Shown: one piece after another, positions 34,871-43,852 of the stretch
Layout of the letters: each line of letters starts with the position of its first letter
Numbering within the stretch: position 1 is the stretch's first letter
Assembly (NCBI GenBank): GCA_964600075.1
Contig: CAZRIE010000016.1
Coordinates: 1 to 49,844 of the forward strand
Length of the DNA stretch: 49,844 nt
Origin: CAZRIE01 sp964600075
GTDB lineage: Bacteria > Bacteroidota > Bacteroidia > Flavobacteriales > Flavobacteriaceae
Reading direction: 5' to 3'
Notes under the pieces: generated by a model
What the model was told of the DNA's origin: nothing
The model's database searches: none
Seen by the model: the letters and a program-made list of their open reading frames with translations, nothing else
Translations under genes and position numbers: made by a program

Positions 34871-36470
34871 GTATCACGTGGCGAAAAAAAGCCTTTCTTT
34901 GAAGGAAAAAGTGGGTCAACTCTTTATGCCCGCGGCCTTTATTAACGATACCGAGGAAGAAATACGACGACTCGAACTATTGATTCAAGAACAAGGTGTT
35001 GGTGCACTTTGTTTTTTTCACTCTAGGGCAAGTGCAGCAACCAATTACGAAGAAAACCTACCTGCTGGACATGTAGAAAAGAAAGTCATCTATCACGAAA
35101 ATAGTTTTGACACGCTTAAGGCACTGATTCAGCGCTATCAGGAAGTGGCTAAATATCCGCTGCTAATAGCTATCGATGCAGAATGGGGATTGGCCATGCG
35201 CATTGAAAACACACCACAATACCCTTACGCAATAACTTTGGGTGCAATTCAAGGCAATACTGATTTGGTTTTTGCGGTTGGACAAAATATCGCAAGAGAT
35301 TGCAAAGCCGCAGGCATCAATTGGAATCTGTCTCCCTGTGTCGATATCAATAATAATCCGAACAATCCCGTAATCGGATATCGCTCTTTTGGGGAACAAA
35401 GAGATATCGTTGCCGAAAAGGCGAACGCCTATGTTAAAGGCACGCAAAGTGAAGGTGTTTTGACGAGCATCAAACACTTTCCGGGTCACGGCGATACGGC
35501 TACGGATTCGCATTTAGGGCTTCCGCTGATCGATAAGTCAAAACATGAATTGCTTGAAAACGAACTATACCCGTTTCAAAAACTAATTGATGAAGGAGTG
35601 GATTCGGTAATGGCGGGCCATCTGTCTGTTCCTTCACTAGCTAACGGAAAAACCATTTCGTCAAGCATTTCCAAAGATATCATCAAAGGAGTGCTACGTA
35701 ATGAAATGAGGTTCAAGGGAGTGGTTATTTCCGACGCATTGAACATGCACGCCGTCTCGAAAAACTATCCCACAAAAGGCAATTTAGAATGGCTTGCTTT
35801 TGATGCCGGTAACGATGTTTTATGTTTTGCCGAACACACCGAAGAAGGTATTACTAGTATTCTTGAAAACGCATCCGAAAAGCAAATCGAAGAAAGTTTT
35901 GAACGCGTCTGGAAGCTCAAGGAAAAAGCGATGCAATCAAAGGTTTCAAGTTCGAGCCTGCTTACAGGCGAGGCAGGTTTAAAACTAACAACTCCGCATG
36001 AATTAAATAAAAAAATAGCCGAGCAAAGCCTAACGCTGTTTAAGGGTTCAGAAATTGATATTTCCGAATTTACTGAAGATGTTTATATACCTGTTGAAAA
36101 TTTACATACTATTGAAAATCAATTTTTTAAAACTATCTTAAAAAACAAGAGGTTTAATTCGAATACTTTAGGAGATAAAATTTCAACCAATGCACAAAAC
36201 ATACTGTTGGCCCTCTTTCCTCCACAAATAAAACCATCTGATAATTTCGGGTTTTCCACTAAAGAGCTTGAGACCATAAACACACTGATCAAAACAAAAA
36301 ATGTGGTTCTGTACCTCTTCGGGAATCCATACGTATTGAACCATATCGACTCAAAAAATACTAAAGCTACAATTATTGTTTATCAGCATTTTAAAGTATT
36401 TCAAGAAGTAGCCGCATCGCATTTTTTAAGAAAATTGAAAGCGAAAGGAAAACTCTCGGTAAGCATTTAA
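34854..36470 (+). CDS. nagZ: NagZ-like beta-N-acetylglucosaminidase (GH3)
   Basis: A 538-residue glycoside hydrolase family 3 protein. The NagZ signature KHFPGHGDTATDSH spans residues 207-220, with the catalytic His-Asp dyad. The nucleophile is D294 in VVISDALNM. It should release GlcNAc from imported GlcNAc-anhydroMurNAc peptides. There is no signal peptide, so it is cytosolic as NagZ should be. It is longer than Gram-negative NagZ (about 340) because of a C-terminal alpha/beta domain (about 380-538), as in two-domain Firmicutes NagZ. The start overlaps ampG by 17 bases, indicating translational coupling. The free sugar could be phosphorylated by the kinase at 624-1475. Confidence 0.92.
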   Translation: MNKVLKYHVAKKSLSLKEKVGQLFMPAAFINDTEEEIRRLELLIQEQGVGALCFFHSRASAATNYEENLPAGHVEKKVIYHENSFDTLKALIQRYQEVAKYPLLIAIDAEWGLAMRIENTPQYPYAITLGAIQGNTDLVFAVGQNIARDCKAAGINWNLSPCVDINNNPNNPVIGYRSFGEQRDIVAEKANAYVKGTQSEGVLTSIKHFPGHGDTATDSHLGLPLIDKSKHELLENELYPFQKLIDEGVDSVMAGHLSVPSLANGKTISSSISKDIIKGVLRNEMRFKGVVISDALNMHAVSKNYPTKGNLEWLAFDAGNDVLCFAEHTEEGITSILENASEKQIEESFERVWKLKEKAMQSKVSSSSLLTGEAGLKLTTPHELNKKIAEQSLTLFKGSEIDISEFTEDVYIPVENLHTIENQFFKTILKNKRFNSNTLGDKISTNAQNILLALFPPQIKPSDNFGFSTKELETINTLIKTKNVVLYLFGNPYVLNHIDSKNTKATIIVYQHFKVFQEVAASHFLRKLKAKGKLSVSI

Positions 36471-36475
36471 GAACT

Positions 36476-37552
36476 ATGAAAATTCATAAAATCATTGGGC
36501 TCATGTCAGGCACTTCTTTAGATGGCCTTGATCTCGCCTTTTGTCATATTTGGCAAGAAGAAAATAGTTGGAAATTCGAAATTAAACAGACCAAGAGCAT
36601 TTCTTATTCTTCCGAAATGCAGACCAAATTAAAGGATTCTATTTTTCTTCCGGCTGATGAATTGCTAAAATTCCATAATACATATGGTATGTGGTTGGGG
36701 GAACAAGCCAAAACTTTTATCGAGAAAAATGGTTTAGAAGTAGACTATATTGCCAGTCACGGCCATACTGCACACCACCAACCCGAAAAAGGACTGACAT
36801 TTCAAATCGGTTCCGGGCAACATTTGGCAAACGCTTGTGGGCAAAAGGTAGTTTGTGATTTCCGAACCAACGACGTTGCATTGGGTGGCCAGGGGGCCCC
36901 TTTGGTTCCTATTGGCGACCGCTTATTTTTTGGCGACTATGATTTCTGTTTGAACCTTGGGGGAATCAGCAATGTCTCTTTTGATAGAAATGGTAAACGC
37001 AATGCCTTCGACATCGGATTAGCAAACATGATACTTAACCATATCACAAGAAAAAACGGTCTCGACTTTGACAAAGGCGGGGAACTTGCCCAAAGCGGAA
37101 AAGTGAATTCAGAAATGCTAAATAAGCTTAATGGGTTGGCATACTATAGACTCCCCTTTCCGAAATCAATTGGTTATGAGTGGTTTGTAGACAAAGTAAT
37201 TCCAATTGTAGATAGTACACAAGATAGCATGGCGAACCTTTTACGCACAAGCATCGATCACATCACCGAACAAGTGGCCATCCAAATAAAGCAAAATTTA
37301 ACCTCTAGCGACAGCTTAGTATTTATAACCGGTGGTGGGGCGTTGAACAATTTTCTCATAAACACTTTACAAGAAAAATTGGGAGGCGCGACGAAAGTAA
37401 TAGTACCCTCAAAACAATTGATTGAATTTAAAGAAGCCTTGGTCTTTGCACTTATGGCCATACTTCGACTGGAAATTAAAACCAATGTCTTGAGTTCGGT
37501 AACCGGTGCAAAATCAGACTCTTCAAGCGGTGTGGTTTATTTACCAAGTTGA
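36476..37552 (+). CDS. anmK: Anhydro-N-acetylmuramic acid kinase
   Basis: A 358-residue AnmK. It opens the 1,6-anhydro ring of anhydroMurNAc and phosphorylates it to MurNAc-6-P, the substrate of MurQ. The N-terminal IGLMSGTSLDGLD loop, the IASHGHTAHHQP block, VVCDFRTNDVALGGQGAPLVP and the late nucleotide loop FITGGGALNNFL are all present. It begins five bases after nagZ and closes the rightward operon. Together with MurQ, encoded on the opposite strand 7 kb away under the same putative regulator, it completes the route from muropeptide to GlcNAc-6-P. Confidence 0.95.
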   Translation: MKIHKIIGLMSGTSLDGLDLAFCHIWQEENSWKFEIKQTKSISYSSEMQTKLKDSIFLPADELLKFHNTYGMWLGEQAKTFIEKNGLEVDYIASHGHTAHHQPEKGLTFQIGSGQHLANACGQKVVCDFRTNDVALGGQGAPLVPIGDRLFFGDYDFCLNLGGISNVSFDRNGKRNAFDIGLANMILNHITRKNGLDFDKGGELAQSGKVNSEMLNKLNGLAYYRLPFPKSIGYEWFVDKVIPIVDSTQDSMANLLRTSIDHITEQVAIQIKQNLTSSDSLVFITGGGALNNFLINTLQEKLGGATKVIVPSKQLIEFKEALVFALMAILRLEIKTNVLSSVTGAKSDSSSGVVYLPS

Positions 37553-37617
37553 TCGTTCTTATTTCGGTTTTCATAACAAATGAGTATCTTCCACAACATA
37601 TTTAACACGATTAACAA

Positions 37618-37878
37618 ATGTCAGAAAAACAAAAGAACGCCTCCGCATACTGGAAAGAAAACGTAAGATATCTATTTATTCTTCTTGCAATTTGGTTCGC
37701 AGTCTCTTATGGGGCAGGAATCCTTTTTAAAGATGCCTTGGACACCATTCAAATAGGAGGTTTCAAACTCGGCTTTTGGTTCGCCCAGCAAGGTTCAATT
37801 TATGTATTTGTCATTTTGATTTTTGTTTATGTGAGATTGATGAATAAACTCGATAAGAAGTACGGGTATGATGAATGA
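37618..37878 (+). CDS. DUF4212 small membrane subunit of a sodium:solute symporter
   Basis: An 86-residue protein with two membrane segments (about residues 17-36 and 56-75) and charged ends, matching DUF4212. Such proteins are encoded directly before VC_2705-type sodium:solute symporters and are thought to be their accessory subunit, like YjcH beside ActP. The symporter follows here after a 79-base gap that includes a rejected upstream extension. Confidence 0.88.
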   Translation: MSEKQKNASAYWKENVRYLFILLAIWFAVSYGAGILFKDALDTIQIGGFKLGFWFAQQGSIYVFVILIFVYVRLMNKLDKKYGYDE

Positions 37879-37957
37879 GACACATCCAGTATCCAATAAA
37901 TAACTAAACAACCAACAGATTCTCGACTTCTCGGGAATGAAAATAAAAATACTATAC

Positions 37958-39670
37958 ATGACCGTTCAAACTTGGACCTATATTTTAGTCGGAATCACTT
38001 TTACCCTTTACATCGGTATTGCTATTTGGTCGAGAGCTGGCTCTACAAAAGAATTTTATGTTGCTGGGGGTGGTGTTTCTCCTTTGGCGAACGGAATGGC
38101 GACCGCAGCAGATTGGATGTCCGCCGCATCTTTTATTTCCATGGCCGGAATCATTGCCTTTGCGGGTTATGACGGCTCTGTATATTTAATGGGATGGACG
38201 GGAGGCTATGTGCTCTTGGCACTGCTACTTGCACCCTACCTGCGTAAATTCGGAAAGTTCACAGTACCTGATTTTATTGGGGATAGGTACTACTCGAATA
38301 CGGCTCGGATTGTTGCCGTAATATGTGCTTTGCTCGTTTCTTTTACCTATGTAGCTGGACAAATGCGTGGTGTGGGATTGGTATTTTCTCGTTTTCTAGA
38401 AGTTGATATTAATACTGGAGTAATCATAGGAATGATTATCGTCCTGTTTTATGCTGTCCTGGGAGGGATGAAAGGAATTACCTATACACAGGTAGCGCAG
38501 TATTGCGTTCTGATTTTTGCTTTTATGGTTCCTGCGATTTTCATTTCCATTCAAATGACCGGAAATCCTATTCCACAATTGGGTATGGGTTCCACATTGA
38601 ACGATGGTTCTGGAACATTTTTGTTGGATAAATTAGACGGACTCTCCACTGAACTTGGTTTTGATGAATATACCAACGGTTCTAAATCGATGATCGATAT
38701 TTTTGCCATTACATTGGCATTAATGGTAGGTACGGCAGGATTACCCCATGTAATCGTTCGTTTTTTCACCGTTAAAAGAGTTAAAGACGCTCGTAAATCA
38801 GCTGGGTGGGCATTATTACTTATCGCCATATTATACACCACAGCACCTGCCGTAGCGGTATTTGCTAGAACGAATATGATAAATACGGTAAGTGGTCAAC
38901 CTTATTCAGATATGCCCGAGTGGTTCTCAACGTGGGAAAAGACAGAACTTATCGCTTTCGATGATAAAAATGGAGATGGTAAAATTCAATATGTAGCCGA
39001 TGCGAATTTAAATGAACTTACCGTTGATAGGGATATTATGGTATTGGCCAACCCTGAAATCGCCAATCTTCCAGCATGGGTAATTGCATTAGTAGCTGCT
39101 GGTAGTTTAGCTGCCGCACTTTCAACCGCTGCTGGCCTTTTATTGGTGATTTCTTCTTCCATTTCACATGATTTAATTAAGAAGATACTAAAACCCAATA
39201 TTTCGGAAAAAGGTGAGCTTTGGGCTGCAAGAGGCGCCGCAACTGTAGCGGTAGTAATCGCAGGCTATTTTGGTATTGACCCACCAGGCTTTGTGGCAGC
39301 GGTAGTTGCTTTAGCCTTTGGCTTAGCAGCTGCTTCGTTTTTTCCTGCCATAGTACTCGGAATATTTTACAAAAAAATGAACAAAGAAGGAGCCATCGCT
39401 GGTATGGTTGTAGGTATTTCGTTGATGCTTTTTTATATGCTTAAATTCAAGTTCGGAATTTTCGACGGAGGAAAAGAAGCGGTTGCGGGATTAGAAAAAG
39501 ATTGGTGGTTCGGTATTTCGCCAGAGGGTTTTGGCAGTGTAGCGATGTTGGTCAACTTCATCGTATCCATAGTTATTATGCAATTTACGCCTGACCCACC
39601 TGAAAGTGTACAGGAAATCGTTGAGGATATTCGGATTCCTATCGGGGCGGGTGAGGCTTCAAATCATTAA
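37958..39670 (+). CDS. VC_2705-type sodium:solute (acetate-like) symporter
   Basis: A 570-residue member of the SSS family with about 13 membrane segments. Landmarks are FYVAGGGVSPLANGMATAADWMSAASF in shorter blocks, VPDFIGDRYYS, and AALSTAAGLLLVISSSISHD. Relatives such as ActP take up acetate and other small carboxylates with Na+ or H+. A soluble loop at residues 335-343 carries DDKNGDGKI, an EF-hand-like D-x-N-x-D-G-x-I pattern. The frame opens at 37937, but ATG 37958 gives the usual MTVQTWTYILVG start. Gene order DUF4212, symporter, acs strongly suggests acetate uptake and activation. Confidence 0.9.
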   Translation: MTVQTWTYILVGITFTLYIGIAIWSRAGSTKEFYVAGGGVSPLANGMATAADWMSAASFISMAGIIAFAGYDGSVYLMGWTGGYVLLALLLAPYLRKFGKFTVPDFIGDRYYSNTARIVAVICALLVSFTYVAGQMRGVGLVFSRFLEVDINTGVIIGMIIVLFYAVLGGMKGITYTQVAQYCVLIFAFMVPAIFISIQMTGNPIPQLGMGSTLNDGSGTFLLDKLDGLSTELGFDEYTNGSKSMIDIFAITLALMVGTAGLPHVIVRFFTVKRVKDARKSAGWALLLIAILYTTAPAVAVFARTNMINTVSGQPYSDMPEWFSTWEKTELIAFDDKNGDGKIQYVADANLNELTVDRDIMVLANPEIANLPAWVIALVAAGSLAAALSTAAGLLLVISSSISHDLIKKILKPNISEKGELWAARGAATVAVVIAGYFGIDPPGFVAAVVALAFGLAAASFFPAIVLGIFYKKMNKEGAIAGMVVGISLMLFYMLKFKFGIFDGGKEAVAGLEKDWWFGISPEGFGSVAMLVNFIVSIVIMQFTPDPPESVQEIVEDIRIPIGAGEASNH

Positions 39671-39697
39671 TTTTTAACTATTTTTAATCATTGAATG

Positions 39698-39725
39698 CCC
39701 CCTTGACTTGCAACCGACAAGGAGG
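39698..39725. repeat. Hairpin between the symporter gene and acs
   Basis: CCCCCTTG (39698-39705) and CAAGGAGG (39718-39725) pair with one mismatch around a 12-base loop. No T-run follows on the plus strand. The sequence just after it, to about 39745, resembles the kind of decayed dispersed intergenic element seen in Flavobacteriaceae, from memory. It could attenuate readthrough into acs. Confidence 0.3.
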
Positions 39726-39800
39726 CACGACGAAGAGGATTGCAATTTAGAGGTGTGCTTCACCGTAATTCCTATCATAACAAAAAGAATTCAAGGCAAT

Positions 39801-41708
39801 ATGAGCAACTATCACATCAAACATTTAGAGGAGTACTATCAGGTCTATCGAAAGTCCGTTCGCAACCCGGAAGGTTTTTGGGAAGAAATTGCCGAAGAAC
39901 ATTTTATATGGCGAAAAAAATGGGACAATGTTCTGAATTGGGATTTCTCAAAACCGGAAATCAAATGGTTCGAAGGTGCAAAACTTAACATCACCGAAAA
40001 CTGTCTTGATCGACATTTGCCAACGCGCGGCAATAAAACAGCAATTCTTTTTGAACCTAACGACCCAAAGGAAGAAGCCGAACACATTACATATCGACAA
40101 TTGCACGAACGGGTCTGCCGAATGGCAAATGTTTTGAAAGACCATGGCATTAAAAAAGGGGATCGTGTCTGCATTTATTTACCAATGATCCCAGAACTCG
40201 CTATTTCTCTTTTGGCCTGTGCACGTATTGGGGCTATACACTCCGTGGTATTTGCGGGCTTCTCGGCCAACGCACTTTCCACTCGTATTAATGATTCCGA
40301 TTGTAAAGTTGTTTTGACATCTGACGGTTCATATCGTGGTGCGAAGTCCATAGACCTCAAAGGTATTGTTGACAAAGCATTGGAAGATTGCCTCGGTGTA
40401 GAAAGCGTGTTGGTGGCCAAGCGCATCAATAGCGATATCGATATGAAAAAAGGCCGTGACAAATGGTTACAACCGCTATTAGATAATGCCTATGCCGACT
40501 GCGACGCCGAAATAATGGATGCCGAAGATCCATTGTTTATCCTATATACTTCCGGTTCAACCGGAAAGCCAAAAGGCATGGTACATACAACAGCTGGCTA
40601 TATGGTCTATACGGCCTACACCTTCAAAAATGCGTTTCAATACAAAGAAGAAGATATCTATTGGTGTACCGCTGATATCGGATGGATAACGGGACATTCT
40701 TACATCGTTTACGGCCCATTGGCAAACGGGGCGACTACAGTAATGTTCGAAGGCGTTCCCTCCTACCCCGATTACGGACGTTTTTGGGAAGTCGTTGAAA
40801 AGCATAAGGTGAGCCAATTTTATACGGCACCGACGGCGATTCGAGCTCTGGCCAAAGAAAATCTTGAATTTGTAAACAAATACGACCTCTCTTCATTAAA
40901 GGTTTTGGGCTCGGTAGGCGAGCCTATCAATGAGGAAGCTTGGCATTGGTACAACAATAATGTGGGTAAAAACAATAGCCCCATAATAGATACCTGGTGG
41001 CAAACGGAAACGGGAGGCATTATGATTACTCCTATTCCGTACGTAACCCCGACCACCCCAACGTATGCCACCTTACCGTTTATAGGGGTACAACCAGCAT
41101 TAATGGACGAAGAGGGAAAGGAAATCAGAGGCAATCAAGTTTCTGGGCGATTGTGCATCAAATTCCCATGGCCTTCTATTGCCCGAACCATTTGGGGCAA
41201 TCATGATCGCTATCGAGAAACCTATTTTTCGGCATACAAAGACATGTACTTTACAGGGGATGGTGCATTAAGGGATGCCGTTGGCTATTATAGGATTACC
41301 GGGCGTGTAGATGACGTGATTATCGTGTCTGGGCATAATCTGGGCACGGCCCCTATCGAAGATGCCATCAACGAACATCCTGCCGTAGCGGAAAGTGCGA
41401 TTGTAGGTTTTCCACATGATATAAAAGGAAACGCACTTTATGGCTATGTGATTTTAAAGGAAGTGGGGGAAAGCAGAAACCGGGAAAACCTCATAAAAGA
41501 AATCAATCAGCAGATTACCGAACAGATAGGCCCTATCGCCAAATTGGATAAAATTCAATTTGTATCAGGACTACCGAAAACCCGCAGCGGAAAAATTATG
41601 CGGCGTATACTTCGTAAAATCGCTTCAAAGGACACCTCTAATCTCGGCGATACCAGTACACTATTGAACCCTGAGGTGGTCAAAGAGATTATGGAGAATG
41701 TGTTATAG
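39801..41708 (+). CDS. acs: Acetate-CoA ligase (AMP-forming acetyl-CoA synthetase)
   Basis: A 635-residue adenylate-forming enzyme that converts acetate, ATP and CoA to acetyl-CoA. Visible motifs are the P-loop-like YTSGSTGKPKG, the WWQTETGG block, YFTGDGALRD, the hinge GRVDDVI and the C-terminal KTRSGKIMRR. The lysine in the last motif is the one whose acetylation controls the enzyme in other bacteria. The frame is open from 39708, but ATG 39801 (MSNYHIKHLEEYY) matches the family start and avoids 31 unrelated residues. It follows the symporter pair, so uptake and activation are linked. It could also salvage acetate freed by N-acetyl sugar deacetylation. Confidence 0.97.
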   Translation: MSNYHIKHLEEYYQVYRKSVRNPEGFWEEIAEEHFIWRKKWDNVLNWDFSKPEIKWFEGAKLNITENCLDRHLPTRGNKTAILFEPNDPKEEAEHITYRQLHERVCRMANVLKDHGIKKGDRVCIYLPMIPELAISLLACARIGAIHSVVFAGFSANALSTRINDSDCKVVLTSDGSYRGAKSIDLKGIVDKALEDCLGVESVLVAKRINSDIDMKKGRDKWLQPLLDNAYADCDAEIMDAEDPLFILYTSGSTGKPKGMVHTTAGYMVYTAYTFKNAFQYKEEDIYWCTADIGWITGHSYIVYGPLANGATTVMFEGVPSYPDYGRFWEVVEKHKVSQFYTAPTAIRALAKENLEFVNKYDLSSLKVLGSVGEPINEEAWHWYNNNVGKNNSPIIDTWWQTETGGIMITPIPYVTPTTPTYATLPFIGVQPALMDEEGKEIRGNQVSGRLCIKFPWPSIARTIWGNHDRYRETYFSAYKDMYFTGDGALRDAVGYYRITGRVDDVIIVSGHNLGTAPIEDAINEHPAVAESAIVGFPHDIKGNALYGYVILKEVGESRNRENLIKEINQQITEQIGPIAKLDKIQFVSGLPKTRSGKIMRRILRKIASKDTSNLGDTSTLLNPEVVKEIMENVL

Positions 41709-41739
41709 ACAAATTGTGCCAGACTAGTGAGGATTGATG

Positions 41740-42957
41740 CTAGCGAATCGCTTTACGCGCAATCATTCTAGGCTTGCGTACCAACAACATTATTCCCAAC
41801 GAAAGTAAGCCGCAGATAGCCAGGCCCACGAACATGGGCCAAACTGTCTCTTGTACAAAACCACCTATGTAGTTGGCAATAGGTACAGCAAGAACGGTAG
41901 ATACGAAACCATTTATGGCCGCTCCGATACCTGCAATATGACCGATAGGTTCCATGGCGATAGAACGAAAATTGCCCCATAAAAAGCCTAAACAGAAAAA
42001 CTGAACGAACAAAAAGGCAACCAAAACTATAACACTTGGGTTTGGCTGGTTCAAAAATAAAACCACGTACGCCATTGCGATGATGGTGAAAGCGGTAATG
42101 GCCATCAGGGCCAACCTACGCATTCCGAAACGAAGCACCAGTGTACCGTTTAAAAAGGTCGAGAGGCCAACAGACACGGCCAATCCCGCAAAAATATAGG
42201 GAAAGGACTCTGCCAATCCGTATTGATCCTCGAAAACATGCTGAGAGGCACTTAAATACACTAAGAATGCCCCGGTAACGAATCCTGACGTAAAGGTAAA
42301 GGCGATGGTTTCCTTGAATTTTAAGAACTCCTTCAAACCACTTATAAATACTCGACCGGAAAAAGGCACTTTATATTGTGGTTTCAAAGTCTCTACCTGC
42401 CGTTTCCAGAACCAAATACAGACCACCAATCCGAAGAACAATTGTACATAGAATATGGCTTCCCAACCAAAAGCATCCATAATCCATTTTCCGATCGCAG
42501 GAGCAACCACAGGCACCAAAATAAAAAAAGCGGTAACGAAAGACATAATCTTGGCCATATAATCGCCTTTGTACGTATCTCGAATAATCGAAATGGCAAT
42601 GGTTCGCGGTGCGGAAAGTCCAACACCTTGCAGAATCCTTCCCGCAATCATAATTTCCAACGAGGTCGCAAGAACACAAATAGCACTTGCTACTGCAAAG
42701 AGAACAAATCCGGCATAGACGATAGGTTTACGCCCAAAACTATCCGATAGCGGCCCAAAAAATAATTGCCCAACCCCAAGACCCAAAAAAATCATGGTAA
42801 TCAATAGCTGGTTTTCAGTTGGATCCAAACTATTTATCGATATCCCGATCTGCGAAATAGCGGGCAATAGCGCGTCGATAGCCAAGGCTACGATTGACAT
42901 CAAAGAGGCCATCAACGCTATAAACTCGAAATTGGGTTTTACATTTTCGTTTTGCAT
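41740..42957 (-). CDS. Bcr/CflA-type multidrug efflux MFS transporter
   Basis: A 405-residue, 12-segment major-facilitator protein of the Bcr/CflA drug-resistance branch. The N-terminus has IALMASLMSIVALAIDALLPA, where the aspartate in segment 1 is conserved in the family. The loop FFGPLSDSFGRKPIVYAG is the MFS motif A, and GVGLSAPRTIAISIIRD is motif C-like. It is predicted to export drugs or metabolites with proton entry. The frame opens at 42993, but ATG 42957 (MQNENVKPNFEF) removes an improbable leader. It is convergent with acs. The substrate is not readable. Confidence 0.88.
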   Translation of the reverse strand: MQNENVKPNFEFIALMASLMSIVALAIDALLPAISQIGISINSLDPTENQLLITMIFLGLGVGQLFFGPLSDSFGRKPIVYAGFVLFAVASAICVLATSLEIMIAGRILQGVGLSAPRTIAISIIRDTYKGDYMAKIMSFVTAFFILVPVVAPAIGKWIMDAFGWEAIFYVQLFFGLVVCIWFWKRQVETLKPQYKVPFSGRVFISGLKEFLKFKETIAFTFTSGFVTGAFLVYLSASQHVFEDQYGLAESFPYIFAGLAVSVGLSTFLNGTLVLRFGMRRLALMAITAFTIIAMAYVVLFLNQPNPSVIVLVAFLFVQFFCLGFLWGNFRSIAMEPIGHIAGIGAAINGFVSTVLAVPIANYIGGFVQETVWPMFVGLAICGLLSLGIMLLVRKPRMIARKAIR

Positions 42958-43039
42958 TGCGCAAAAATAGGGATAGGGATTGGTAACTGACATGGAATTG
43001 AAAAGATTATTGTGCCCTCTGACTATAAAATATATAATC

Positions 43040-43179
43040 AGAAACGAGAGGAAAGAACCAAGAAAAAAGACAAAAAATCAATATGAATTTTTGCGTAGTC
43101 AGTTTCTCGATTCAATCTCTTCTGCTATTGACCAAAGTTTAACAATCTATATCTAAATTTAGTCTTGTCTCTCGTTTCT
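43040..43179. repeat. Long-range 11-bp inverted repeat in the exporter-udk gap
   Basis: AGAAACGAGAG (43040-43050) and CTCTCGTTTCT (43169-43179) are perfect inverted copies about 118 bases apart, and similarity continues a few bases into the interior. The interior has no gene and holds purine- and pyrimidine-rich tracts. It could be a small non-autonomous element or decayed dispersed intergenic DNA. The 281-base gap (42958-43238) otherwise holds only the udk promoter box. Confidence 0.45.
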
Positions 43180-43214
43180 AGAAGCGAAGCAGTCTAGGTT
43201 CTCATTCAAATATG

Positions 43215-43222
43215 TATTTTTG
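43215..43222 (+). promoter_or_regulatory. -7 box of the udk promoter
   Basis: TATTTTTG, a perfect TAnnTTTG, 16 bases before the udk ATG at 43239. Transcription would start near 43229, just at the alternative TTG codon (43230), which supports the later ATG. No clear -33 element was found. Confidence 0.5.
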
Positions 43223-43238
43223 ATGAAAATTGAGAAGA

Positions 43239-43847
43239 ATGTTGATTATAGGAATTGCCGGAGGTACAGGCTGCGGAAAAACAACAGTCGTCAACCAAAT
43301 TATCAATGAGCTTCCCGTTGGAGAAGTTGGCGTTATTTCACAGGATTCCTATTATTACAACCTTTCTCATTTATCTTTAGAGGAAAGGCGTAAGACAAAT
43401 TTTGACCATCCGCAATCTATTGATTTTGATTTGTTGGAGCAGCACCTCAAACTTTTGAAAGAAGGAAATTCTATCAAACAGCCGGTATATTCGTTTTTGG
43501 AGTGTAACCGTACTGCCAAAACGGTCGTTGTACAACCGACAAAAGTGCTTATCGTTGAAGGCATCTTGATTCTGACGAATGCCAATATCCGCAAAATGAT
43601 GGACATCAAGATTTTTGTGCATGCCGATTCCGACGAGCGACTTATTCGAAGGTTAAAAAGAGACGTTAACGAAAGGGGCTGGAACCTTGACGAAACCCTT
43701 GAAAAATACCAAACAAACATCAAACCTATGCACTTGCAGTTCATTGAACCAAGTAAGGAATACGCAGATATCATCATTCCAAACAATAAATACAATACAG
43801 TTGCTGTTGATATTGTACGCACGATCATCAGTGAAAAATTAGTTTAG
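43239..43847 (+). CDS. udk: Uridine kinase
   Basis: A 202-residue P-loop nucleoside kinase that phosphorylates uridine and cytidine in pyrimidine salvage. The Walker A loop GIAGGTGCGKTT is at residues 4-15, followed by SQDSYYYNLSHLSLEER, NFDHPQSIDFDLL (substrate binding), VLIVEGILIL (Walker B) and the RRLKRDVNERG lid. ATG 43239 is preferred to TTG 43230 because MLIIGIAGG is the normal start and the promoter box leaves no leader for the TTG. The FtsB-like gene begins five bases after the stop. Confidence 0.95.
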   Translation: MLIIGIAGGTGCGKTTVVNQIINELPVGEVGVISQDSYYYNLSHLSLEERRKTNFDHPQSIDFDLLEQHLKLLKEGNSIKQPVYSFLECNRTAKTVVVQPTKVLIVEGILILTNANIRKMMDIKIFVHADSDERLIRRLKRDVNERGWNLDETLEKYQTNIKPMHLQFIEPSKEYADIIIPNNKYNTVAVDIVRTIISEKLV

Positions 43848-43852
43848 GAAAA

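Noticed and set aside
39708..39800. Longer acs start giving 31 extra residues
   Set aside because: The extra residues match nothing in Acs, include part of a hairpin and decayed repeat, and ATG 39801 gives the standard N-terminus.
40175..41134. Minus-strand open frames inside acs
   Set aside because: They are shadows of the strongly coding plus strand and show no recognisable domains.
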